Positions 37,224 to 45,858 of a DNA stretch of 64,000 nt are shown here, piece by piece; within the stretch, counting starts at the first letter, position 1, and the number at the start of each line of letters is the position of its first letter. The position numbers and the translations under genes are program-made. Origin of the DNA: Hymenobacter sp. BRD67 (GTDB lineage: Bacteria > Bacteroidota > Bacteroidia > Cytophagales > Hymenobacteraceae); assembly GCF_013256425.1 (NCBI RefSeq), contig NZ_CP053904.1, forward strand, positions 3,844,001 to 3,908,000, given 5' to 3'. The notes below the pieces were generated by a model. That model saw only the letters and a list, made by a program, of their open reading frames with translations, searched no databases and was not told where the DNA came from.

Positions 37224-38261
37224 TTACAGCGCCTCAAACTGGCGCAAAAACCGCACGTCGTTTTCGGTAAACAGGCGCAAATCCTTCACCTGGTACTTGA
37301 GCATGGTAATACGCTCGATGCCCATTCCCCAGGCGTAGCCCGAGTATTTCTCCGAGTTGATGCCGCAGTTTTCCAGCACGTTGGGGTCTACCATGCCGCT
37401 GCCGCCGATTTCAACCCAGCCCGTTCCTTTGCAGATGTTGCAGCCCGCGCCCTTGCAGATGAGGCAGGTAATGTCAATCTCGGCGCTGGGCTCGGTGAAG
37501 GGAAAGTAGCTGGGCCGGAACCGGATGTTGATATCCTCGCCAAACAGTTCCCGCACAAAGTAGTAAATCGTCTGCTTGAGGTCGGCAAAGCTCACGTTCT
37601 CATCAATGTAAAGGCCTTCTACCTGGTGAAAGAGCATGTGGGCGCGGGCCGATATAGCCTCGTTGCGATATACCCGGCCGGGCATCACGCGCCGAATGGG
37701 CAGCGGCTCGTTTTCCATCACCCGCACCTGCACCGTGCTGGTGTGCGTGCGCAGCAGGCGCGGCTGCGTTTCGCCTTCGGCCGCTGGCACGAAAAACGTG
37801 TCCTGCATATCGCGCGCCGGGTGGTTTTCGGGGAAGTTAAGGGCCGTGAAGTTGTGCCAGTCGTCCTCAATCTCGGGCCCTTCGGCCACCGCAAAGCCAA
37901 TGCGACTGAAGATGCGCAGCATTTGCTCGCGTACCAAACTTAAGGGGTGGCGGGTGCCCAGCGCGTGCGGCACGGCGGGCAGGGTGTAGTCGAAGCCGGC
38001 ATCGGCAGGCTGGTTGGCGGCGGCCGCTTCCAGCGCTTCCTGCGCGGCATCGAAGCGGGCCTGGGCCTGCTGCTTGAGGCCGTTGAGCTGCTGGCCAATG
38101 GCGCGGCGCTCGTCGGCGGGCACGGTTTTAAGCTGGTCGAATAAGTCGGCCAGGCGGCCTTTGCGGCCCAGGTAGAGAAGACGAAACTGGTCGAGGGCAG
38201 CGGTGGTGCTTACGTCGGCGGCGGCTACTTCAGCGGCCAGGCCCAAAATAGATTCCTGCAT
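37224..38261 (-). CDS. pheS: Phenylalanyl-tRNA synthetase alpha subunit
   Basis: Class II synthetase catalytic subunit of 345 residues. An N-terminal coiled coil (about 1-95) precedes the catalytic core with HPLSLVREQMLRIF, motif 2 (MLFHQVEGLYIDE; RFRPSYFPFTEPSAEI) and motif 3 (GYAWGMGIERITML). Near 250-270 CLICKGAGCNICKG holds four cysteines that could bind zinc, as in many bacterial PheS proteins. pheT is not adjacent. Confidence 0.96.
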   Translation of the reverse strand: MQESILGLAAEVAAADVSTTAALDQFRLLYLGRKGRLADLFDQLKTVPADERRAIGQQLNGLKQQAQARFDAAQEALEAAAANQPADAGFDYTLPAVPHALGTRHPLSLVREQMLRIFSRIGFAVAEGPEIEDDWHNFTALNFPENHPARDMQDTFFVPAAEGETQPRLLRTHTSTVQVRVMENEPLPIRRVMPGRVYRNEAISARAHMLFHQVEGLYIDENVSFADLKQTIYYFVRELFGEDINIRFRPSYFPFTEPSAEIDITCLICKGAGCNICKGTGWVEIGGSGMVDPNVLENCGINSEKYSGYAWGMGIERITMLKYQVKDLRLFTENDVRFLRQFEAL

Positions 38262-38269
38262 GGTACCCG

Positions 38270-38277
38270 CAAAGGTA
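38270..38277 (-). promoter_or_regulatory. TAnnTTTG element close to the pheS start
   Basis: TACCTTTG on the minus strand ends 8 bp before the pheS ATG (38261), implying a very short or absent 5' leader. Confidence 0.4.
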
Positions 38278-38474
38278 CGGCGAGCAGCAAGCCCTTATAA
38301 AATACCGTGGTGCGTAGCGATTTTAGAAAGACTATTATACTGATTATCAACTAGTAGGGCAAAAATCGAAAATAATTTCCCGGCTTCTACTTCAGGTATT
38401 CTTAAAAGCTGGCACCGCCTTTGCAAAAGTCTTTTCAGCTTTCAACCCTCTTCTCACCCTTTTCCTCACTCTCA

Positions 38475-38927
38475 ATGCTACGCCGTTTCCTCCTGCCGCT
38501 GCTGGGTTTTGCTTTTCTTGCTACCGAAGCTGCTTCGGCCCAAACGCAGCCCACCGCTTCGCCGGCTCCCAAGCCCACGGCCAGCCTGTATGCGCACCCG
38601 GCTGCCCGCTCCCGCGTGCTCACCGCCCGTGAGCAGCGCGCTGCCGAGGCGGCGGCCAAAGCTGCGGCGCTGGCTGCCCCGGCCCCAGTCTTGGCCGACC
38701 CCATTGCCACGGCCAGCGCCGACGCGAGCGGCTGGAGCAACGAGCCGCTGCCCCAGGCGACGTCGCAGGCACAGGATATCGGTAACGGCCAGCACCGCCC
38801 TACCATGAACCTTTCGGTGGCGCCCGGCATGCCCATCAACCAGGTTACCCATGGCGTGAGCACCGATTATGATGGGCACCCGATATACCGCGCACCGGCC
38901 AACACCACGCTGCCTACCGGGCGCTAG
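38475..38927 (+). CDS. Small secreted protein, unknown function (pair member 1)
   Basis: A 150-residue protein with a signal peptide ending ATEAASAQ. The mature chain is Ala/Pro-rich and probably disordered (PTASPAPKPTASLYAHPAARS), with an Arg/Ala helix (REQRAAEAAAKAAALAAPAP) and a conserved-looking C-terminus (LSVAPGMPINQVTHGVSTDYDGHPIYRAPANT). Function unknown. A similar C-terminal pattern (APGEPVN..GYDGPAP) occurs in the next gene. Confidence 0.65.
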   Translation: MLRRFLLPLLGFAFLATEAASAQTQPTASPAPKPTASLYAHPAARSRVLTAREQRAAEAAAKAAALAAPAPVLADPIATASADASGWSNEPLPQATSQAQDIGNGQHRPTMNLSVAPGMPINQVTHGVSTDYDGHPIYRAPANTTLPTGR

Positions 38928-38960
38928 CCTCTGCTTTTCTCACTTCTTTTTCTGCCTGGC

Positions 38961-38993
38961 AGCGGCCACGAAAGGTAGCCTTTCGTGGCCGCT
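38961..38993. terminator. 15-bp hairpin terminator
   Basis: Arms 38961-38975 and 38979-38993 are perfect inverted copies with a 3-base loop, 34 bp after the secreted-protein stop. Confidence 0.75.
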
Positions 38994-39067
38994 TTGCGTA
39001 AAAGCCACTTCAGCTTATTCCTGCGGGAAGGGTTGGATTTTTTTAACCCGCTACTTACGCACATCAT

Positions 39068-39382
39068 ATGCCCGCACACCACACTTTTTGCCTCCCGCTG
39101 CTGGGGCTGGCCCTGCTGGCCCTCCCGGCCGTAGCCCAAACCAAGCCCCACGCCAAAGCCACCCACAAGCCGGCTTCGCGAATGGTGCCCAATAACACGC
39201 CCGCTGCCCGCGCCGCCGACCCGCTGCGCGGTGCCAATAACAATGGCAAGGGCAATAATGAATACGCCGCTCCCGGCGAGCCCGTAAACGTAACCGACAA
39301 CGGTAAGAAAACCCCTGGCTATGACGGCCCGGCACCCAAGCCGGCCGGACGTACCAATACTACCCTGGCCACCCCTAAATAA
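39068..39382 (+). CDS. Small secreted protein, unknown function (pair member 2)
   Basis: A 104-residue basic protein with a signal peptide (LLGLALLALPAVAQ). The mature part is Asn/Pro/Lys-rich and likely disordered (NNNGKGNNEYAAPGEPVNVTDNGKK). It resembles the 38475 product only in a short APGxPxN..YDG stretch. Function unknown. Confidence 0.65.
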   Translation: MPAHHTFCLPLLGLALLALPAVAQTKPHAKATHKPASRMVPNNTPAARAADPLRGANNNGKGNNEYAAPGEPVNVTDNGKKTPGYDGPAPKPAGRTNTTLATPK

Positions 39383-39458
39383 GGGGGTCAGGTATACCTG
39401 ACCTAAGAGCGCCCGCCTGAGCTACGTGGTTACAGCACATCTCTGTGCTGGTTAGCCG

Positions 39459-40697
39459 CTACTCGGCAGCCTGGTAGTAAAGCGTACTGCAATTTTCGGG
39501 GCGCAGTACCAGCTCGGCGGCTTGGCGTACATCGGCCGGGGTTACGGCCTGCAACTGGGCGGGCTCCTCGTTTACGAGGTTAGCGTTGCCGAGCAGCTTG
39601 CCGATGGCCAGGGCCAGGGCACGGTTCAATAACTCAATCTCCCCAAAAACCAAGCCTGCTTCGGCTTGGTTTTTAACCTTTTGCAGCTCGTCGGTGGGTA
39701 CTTCTTCGCGCAGTAGCTCGGCTACTACGGCTTCCACGGCGCGGTCGGCTTCTTCGAGCGCTACATCCGTGTTGAGCTTGCCGCTCACTACAAACAGGCC
39801 GGGGTCCAGGGCGCCGGTTACCGAAGCAGATATATTGTTGAAGAGCTGTAATTCTTTCACTAAGCGCTGGTGCAGGCGGCTCGACTTGCCCCGGCCGAGC
39901 ACGTCGCTCAGCAAATCGACGGCGTGGTAGCGCGGGTCGAGGCGGGCGGGCATGTGCCAGGCTTTGTAGAGGGCGCTCAGGGGCACGGGCGCGCTGGTGG
40001 TAGCGCGGCGGGCTTCGGTCTGGGCCGGCTCCTGGGGCAGCCGGCGCTCGTAGCGCGGGCCGCCCGCAATGGGGCCAAACCACTTCTCAGCCAGGCGCTT
40101 CACCTCGGCAAAGGCCACAGCCCCGGCCACCACTAGAATGGCGTTTTGCGGGGCATAGTGGCGCCGAAAGAAGGCGCGCACATCGGCCATCTGAGCCTCT
40201 TCGATGTGGCTGATTTCCTTGCCAATGGTATTCCACTGATACGGGTGAGTGGTGTAAGCCAGCGGCTTGAGCTTCAGCCACACGTCGCCGTAGGGCTGGT
40301 TTAAATAGCTTTGCTTGAATTCTTCGACCACTACCTTACGCTGCACATCAAGCCCGTTTTCGGAGAAAGCCAGGTCGAGCATCCGGTCACTTTCCAGCCA
40401 GAAGCCGGTTTCGATATTGGCCGCGGGCAGCGAGAGGTAATAGTTGGTAATGTCCTGCGAGGTAAAGGCGTTGTTTTCGCCGCCCACCTTCTGCAAGGGC
40501 TCGTCATAGCTGGGCACGTTTACCGACCCGCTAAACATCAGATGCTCAAATAAATGGGCGAAACCCGTTTGGTCGGGGCTTTCATCGCGCGAGCCCACAT
40601 CGTACAAAATATTGAGCACGGCCAGCGGCGTGGTAAAATCTTCGTGCACCAGGCAGCGGAGGCCATTGGGCAGAGTAAATTCCTGAAAATGAATCAT
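39459..40697 (-). CDS. M16-family zinc peptidase
   Basis: A 412-residue protein of the pitrilysin/processing-peptidase family. The inverse zinc motif HLFEH is at 48-52, followed by the distal glutamate in GGENNAFTSQDIT; the Arg-Tyr region is near the C-terminal half. No signal peptide is visible. Single-domain-pair M16 proteins of this length are common in Bacteroidota and may act as homodimers; here the active-site residues are intact. Confidence 0.92.
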   Translation of the reverse strand: MIHFQEFTLPNGLRCLVHEDFTTPLAVLNILYDVGSRDESPDQTGFAHLFEHLMFSGSVNVPSYDEPLQKVGGENNAFTSQDITNYYLSLPAANIETGFWLESDRMLDLAFSENGLDVQRKVVVEEFKQSYLNQPYGDVWLKLKPLAYTTHPYQWNTIGKEISHIEEAQMADVRAFFRRHYAPQNAILVVAGAVAFAEVKRLAEKWFGPIAGGPRYERRLPQEPAQTEARRATTSAPVPLSALYKAWHMPARLDPRYHAVDLLSDVLGRGKSSRLHQRLVKELQLFNNISASVTGALDPGLFVVSGKLNTDVALEEADRAVEAVVAELLREEVPTDELQKVKNQAEAGLVFGEIELLNRALALAIGKLLGNANLVNEEPAQLQAVTPADVRQAAELVLRPENCSTLYYQAAE

Positions 40698-40847
40698 AAA
40701 GCGCGTTTTCCGTTACTCGTTATTCGGTAGCTGGAAGCAAAGAACGTCATAACCGTCTAACGTTAAAGCTGGTCAGAATGTCTCATGCGGGCCGGCTGCC
40801 TCCGTTATTTGCTTCCGGCCAACGAAAAACAATAACAAAAACGCCCC

Positions 40848-42500
40848 ATGCAAATACACGCCGACATCCTGATTATCGGGGCCGGGCTGGCAGGCCTGGT
40901 GGCCGCGGCCGAAGCCACCGCCGCCGGCAAAAAGGTGCTGGTGCTCGACCAGGAGCCGGCACAAAGCCTGGGCGGACAGGCATTCTGGTCGTTTGGGGGC
41001 TTATTCCTGGTTGATTCGCCCGAGCAGCGGCGGCTGGGCATTCGCGATAGCTACGAGCTGGCCTGGGCCGACTGGCTGGCCACGGCGGGCTTCGACCGGC
41101 CCGAGGACGCCTGGCCGCGCCGCTGGGCCGAGGCCTACGTGCAGTGGGCCGCTACTGAAAAGCGCAGCTGGCTGCGCACGCGCGGCATCAGCTTCTTTCC
41201 GGTAGTGGGCTGGGCCGAGCGGGGCGGCTACGGCGCCAGCGGGCCCGGCAACTCGGTGCCGCGCTTTCACGTGACGTGGGGCACCGGGCCGGGCGTGGTG
41301 GCGCCGTTTATAGCGCAGGCCCGCGCTGCCGAGGCCAGGGGCTTGCTCACATTCGGGTTTCGCCACCGCGTAAATGAGCTGGTGCTCACTAACGGAACTG
41401 TAACCGGCGTGCGCGGTGAAATATTAGAAAAATCAGATGTATTGCGCGGGGCCTCCAGTAGCCGTGTGGCTGTGGGTGAGTTTGAGCTAAGCGCCGGGGC
41501 CGTTATCGTAACGGCCGGTGGCCTGGGCGGCAACCCCGAGCTGGTGCGGCGCAACTGGCCCGCCCGGCTGGGTACGCCGCCCAAAAGCCTGATATCGGGC
41601 GTGCCCGCCCACGTTGATGGCCGCATGCTGGGCATTACTGAAAAGGCGGGCGGGCAGCTGATTAACTCCGACCGGATGTGGCACTATACCGAAGGGATTC
41701 AGAATTGGGACCCCATCTGGCCCCTGCACGGCATTCGCATCTTGCCGGGGCCATCGTCGTTGTGGTTCGATGCCCTGGGGCGGCGGCTGCCGGGGCCGCT
41801 CTACCCCGGCTTCGATACGCTGGGCACGCTGGCGCATTTGCGCACCACGGGCCACGACTACTCGTGGTTTATCCTCACCCAGAAGATTATCGAGAAGGAA
41901 TTTGCCCTTTCCGGCTCCGAGCAAAACCCCGATTTAACGGGTAAAAGCATTTGGCAAACGCTGGGCCGGGTGCGGGGCGGCGGTACCCCGCCCTTGCGCG
42001 CCTTTCTGGAAAAAGGAGCCGATTTTGTGGTTAAAAATAACCTGCCCGACCTCGTGGCGGGCATGAATGCCCTTACACCCGAGCCATTGCTCGACCTGGC
42101 TACCATTCGGGCTGAAATCGAAAGCCGCGACCGCCAGCTCACCAACTCCTACGGCAAAGACCAGCAGTTGACGGCCGTGCGCGGGGCCCGCAAGTACCTC
42201 GGCGACCGCCTCATTCGCACGGCCAGGCCCCACCGGCTGCTCGACCCGGCCAACGGCCCGCTTATCGCCGTGCGCCTGCATATCATCACGCGCAAAACCC
42301 TCGGCGGCCTGCTCACCGACCTGCACGGCCGGGTGCTCGACGCGGCGGGCCAGCCCATTGCCGGCCTGTTTGCGGCGGGTGAGGTGGCCGGCTTTGGCGG
42401 GGGCGGCCTGCACGGCTACCGGGCGCTGGAGGGTACTTTTCTGGGTGGCTGTATTTTTTCGGGCCGGGCAGCGGGCCGGGCCGCCGCTGGAGTAGTATAG
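40848..42500 (+). CDS. FAD-binding dehydrogenase (fumarate-reductase / KstD-like flavoprotein)
   Basis: A 550-residue flavoprotein with the dinucleotide motif GAGLAGLVAAAEA at 11-23, a GGQAFWSFGG loop around 45 and the C-terminal GLFAAGEVAGFGGGGLHGYRALEGT that binds FAD. It belongs to the FAD_binding_2 class of predicted 3-ketosteroid-dehydrogenase-like or tricarballylate-type enzymes; substrate unknown. The gene is convergent with the SusC-like gene (4 bp between the stops). Confidence 0.88.
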   Translation: MQIHADILIIGAGLAGLVAAAEATAAGKKVLVLDQEPAQSLGGQAFWSFGGLFLVDSPEQRRLGIRDSYELAWADWLATAGFDRPEDAWPRRWAEAYVQWAATEKRSWLRTRGISFFPVVGWAERGGYGASGPGNSVPRFHVTWGTGPGVVAPFIAQARAAEARGLLTFGFRHRVNELVLTNGTVTGVRGEILEKSDVLRGASSSRVAVGEFELSAGAVIVTAGGLGGNPELVRRNWPARLGTPPKSLISGVPAHVDGRMLGITEKAGGQLINSDRMWHYTEGIQNWDPIWPLHGIRILPGPSSLWFDALGRRLPGPLYPGFDTLGTLAHLRTTGHDYSWFILTQKIIEKEFALSGSEQNPDLTGKSIWQTLGRVRGGGTPPLRAFLEKGADFVVKNNLPDLVAGMNALTPEPLLDLATIRAEIESRDRQLTNSYGKDQQLTAVRGARKYLGDRLIRTARPHRLLDPANGPLIAVRLHIITRKTLGGLLTDLHGRVLDAAGQPIAGLFAAGEVAGFGGGGLHGYRALEGTFLGGCIFSGRAAGRAAAGVV

Positions 42501-42504
42501 TGTT

Positions 42505-45284
42505 TTATATACTTGCCCGCACGCCCAGCAGCCAGGTGCGCGGAATGGGCACGGCCCCGTAGTCCTGGCCGGCGGCATAGGGTGCGCTACCGCCGCTACT
42601 CACGTTGGGGTCGTAGCCACGGTAGGCAGTAAGCACAAACAGATTTTGGGCGCCTACCCAGAGGCTGATTTCCTGGCTGGCCGTCTGGCGCAGGCGGTAC
42701 GTGAGGGTGAGCGACGAGAGGCGTACGTTATTGCCGTTTTCGAGCAGGCGGTTTGATGCCTGAAGAGCCGGGTTGAATGGACTGGTAGACGCGGCGCCGG
42801 CAGCTGGAATAGTTGTATCCTGATGCGTGGGCGTCCAGCGGTCGCGCACCGTAGTCGCGTTATTGGTGTTGCCAGTGGGCGTATCCAGATAGGCTCGCTG
42901 GTAGTTAAGAACCTGGTAGCCAAACATCCCATCTAGTTGCGCATCGAGGCTCAGGCGGCCTAGCGAAAGCTGCTGACTCAGGCTGAGCAGCTGCGCCGGT
43001 ATGCCACTGCCCAGTATAGCCTGGGAGTAATACGTATTTCGAGTGCCGCTATAAGGGTCAAGGTAAGTTTGCTGGGCAAAGCGTAGCGAGCCATCGGAGT
43101 TAAGCCCCTGCTGCTGGTAGCCGTAGAAAGTGCCAACGGGCTGGTTGTCGGCTACCGGCGTAGCCCTGACGGCGTACGCATCGCCTTGCAGTCGATTACG
43201 GTTGGCACTGGCAGCCAGGTGAGTTGTCCCTTGCACACATCCGGTTTGCCAGGTGGTAGTAAGCGTCAGCTCCAGACCTTGGTTGCGAATGTCGCCTTCA
43301 TTAAACTGGGTATAAATGCCCCCGCCGAGCTGGGTAGCGGCTGTTGGGTAGCTATCAGTGCATTGGAGGTGCGGCGCTGATATACCACAAGCTGGCCGCT
43401 AAAATGGCTGGTAGGGCGCCCCAGCCGCAGGCCGGCTTCGACCTGGTCGGTGTAAAGAGGCGATTGCACATGACCGGTGGTAATCAGGCTACCCGGTGAG
43501 GATGTAGTAATGCGTTGTGGCCCAAAAGTGCCAAACCCGAACCCGAAGGTGCTCGTGCGGGCCGCTCCCAGCCACAGCGTGGGTGCCAGCTGCCGGCTTG
43601 AAAGCTGGGGGTGCCAGCTTACCTGTGCATTGGGGTAAAACACGGTTTCCGTGGCATCTTTGAAATGCGCATAGCTTAGGCCAGCCTCTACCTCCAGGAG
43701 GCTGTCTAAGGCGTAGCGAAGGTGAGCCCAGGGCCGGTAGAGCTGACTTTTGGCCGATTGACTGGCCGTGACGTAGCCATAAGCGTAGGAAGGGGTCGTA
43801 GCCCGGTTCAGTAAGCCCTGGTAGCTAACTTCATAGCCAGTGGTCATATTCTGCCCCTGGTACTGATAATTTAATTCTGCCCCTAACTGCTGCCGTTGGC
43901 CAATCTGCCGCTGGTAGCGCAGGGCGAGCGAGCTGGCCCATTGGCTGGACTGATACGTTTGGTTGGCATACAGCAAGCTGCTTTCGGGGGCTACCAGGGC
44001 GCCATTTACGAGTGGCGCATACGCATCCGCATCGAGCAGGGTACGCTGAAAGTTGGCCGTGGCCTGCATCGTCAGGTGAGCGCCTAGCTGATAATCGGCC
44101 GCTACCTGCGCGAGTAGGCGGCGGGTGCGCGGAGTACGGTACGTATAAGCTAGCACCGCTACCGGATTGGCAAAAATTAGCCCTGCCGAACTTCCTGTAT
44201 AGCCGCTGTAGCCTCCCTGGCTGGTGCGCACAGCGAGGGTGGGCCGGGCCAGTAGTGCCTCGCGGGTGGCGCTCCCGCTGCCCGTTGCAAACGGCTGGTG
44301 TTGGTCGGTCTGACCCGCTGTTAGCCAGCCGTGCAAGGCCAGCCGGCTGGTAGCCTGGTGGCCTACTGCCAGCCGCAAGCCATATCTGGTGAGGTCGGCG
44401 GTCCGCAGCACGCCGCTTTGCTGGCGATAATCGGCACCAAGCAGAAACGTGCTTTTAGCGGAGCTACCTTCCAGGCTTACCTGATGCTGCTGCAAGCCTG
44501 ACGTTTGGTAGGTTTCCGCCTGCCAGTCGGTACCCGTGCCAAGGTCAGTGGAGGGGTAGGGCAGGGTGGCGCCCGGCCCGGCCGAGCGACGAGCGGCTTC
44601 ATTGGCAACCGCCGCGAATTCGCTGGCATCTAACAAGCTATAGCGTTGCCGGACCTGCTGAATGCCGGCGTAGGCCGAGTAGCTTACGCGCAGTGGCCGC
44701 CCTGTGCGGCCCCGTCGAGTGCGAATGCTTACCACGCCGTTGGCTCCCAGCGGCCCAAAGCGCGCCACGGCGGCCGGCCCAGCCAGAACGTCCACGCGTT
44801 CTATGCTCTCCGGCGGCAAAAGCAGCAAGGGGTTACCACCTACCTCGCTATGCAGCTCAGCTACTGAAAGGTAATCGCCTCGCATACTAGGAGTTTGTGC
44901 AGTAGATGGCCCCAGTAGTTGGTCGGGTGTCAGCTCATCATTAAGCGCCGGCAGCCCATCAATGATATACAGCGGCTGGGCCTGGCCCAGGGTTACACTG
45001 GCCCCTCTGATGCGTACTACGTTGCCGCTACCGGGCGTGCCGTCATAAGGCGTCACCTGCACGCCTGCCACCGTGCGCAGCTGGTCCTGAATCGTGAGAA
45101 AGGGCCGCACCGGCTGCTCCTGCCCCTGCAAGCGAAACGTGCCAAGACGGGCCAGCGAATCGGGCAGCTCGCCCAGCACCGGCGGGCGCAGCGTATCGGC
45201 CGGCACAACCAGCGGCGCAGAGCTGGTCTGCGCTGCTGCGGGTAGCACTGCCAACAGCCCAAGTACAGCGTAGTAATTCTTCAT
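42505..45284 (-). CDS. SusC/RagA-type TonB-linked outer membrane receptor, solitary (one frameshift near 43321)
   Basis: A 926-residue TonB-dependent outer-membrane barrel. The signal peptide ends VLPAAAQ. The plug carries VRIRGASVTLGQAQPLYIIDGLP and ESIERVDVLAGPAAVARFGPLGANGVVSI, the SusC-family plug signature. The usual N-terminal CarboxypepD_reg domain is absent, so the mature chain begins nearly at the plug. The break is at C5 43319-43323; one added base joins SAGG to IYTQFNEGDIRNQGLELTLTT. No SusD partner or glycan genes are next to it, so its ligand is unclear. Confidence 0.88.
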
Positions 45285-45309
45285 AAGAATAAATAAGTAG
45301 CTCAAATGG

Positions 45310-45317
45310 CAAAGCTA
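45310..45317 (-). promoter_or_regulatory. TAnnTTTG -7 element of the SusC-like gene
   Basis: TAGCTTTG on the minus strand, 26 bp before the ATG at 45284. Confidence 0.5.
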
Positions 45318-45516
45318 AGCAGCCCGCTTACTTACTCCCGGGTTTTCTTCGTCGTGCTAAAAAGGCGGCGAGTAATGTTTGGCTCAAATTGGCCCGAGCA
45401 CATTGAGCCGCCCGCATTGGCCCCGAATCTTCATTAGCTGAACACTTTTATATAATGTAACCATTTGATTTTCCGATTCGTAGACTGCTTGTATTTCCCA
45501 CCTAACCCTTACGACC

Positions 45517-45729
45517 ATGTCGAAGAAAGCAGCAGAAAGCCACAAGCATGCCGCCCAGCACCACACGGAGGCCGCCAAACACCACACGGAGGCTGCCAAG
45601 AGCCATGAGGCCGGCAACCACGAAAAAGCAGCGCACCACGCGCATACAGCCGCTGCGCACACCGAGCACGCCACCGAGCATGCTGGCCACGCGCGCAAGA
45701 GCCACGCCGAAGAGCACGGCAAAAAATAG
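45517..45729 (+). CDS. Histidine/alanine-rich small protein
   Basis: A 70-residue protein with 17 His and 19 Ala. It is made of near-seven-residue units (AAQHHTE, AAKHHTE, AAKSHEA and diverged copies), predicting a single long amphipathic helix with a His-rich face. No signal peptide. Similar His/Ala-rich proteins occur across soil Bacteroidota and Proteobacteria with no proven role; binding of Zn, Ni or Cu, or a stress-related function, is only an inference. Confidence 0.7.
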   Translation: MSKKAAESHKHAAQHHTEAAKHHTEAAKSHEAGNHEKAAHHAHTAAAHTEHATEHAGHARKSHAEEHGKK

Positions 45730-45822
45730 TTGCCAGCACCTCGGTGCATAGCCTGGGCCGGCCCGCTTTTCTACTTAGAAAGGTGGGCCGGCTTTTTGCA
45801 AGATGTGGGCAAGGCTGGCCGC

Positions 45823-45830
45823 TACCTTTG
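45823..45830 (+). promoter_or_regulatory. TAnnTTTG -7 element of the E1 dehydrogenase gene
   Basis: TACCTTTG, 29 bp before the ATG at 45859; a TTG lies 24 bases further up (45796), slightly long spacing. Confidence 0.55.
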
Positions 45831-45858
45831 CCGCTCCCAACCTGCCTCCCGCTGCCCT

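Noticed and set aside
42505-45284. Polysaccharide utilisation locus
   Set aside because: No susD, glycoside hydrolase or sugar regulator next to the SusC-like gene.
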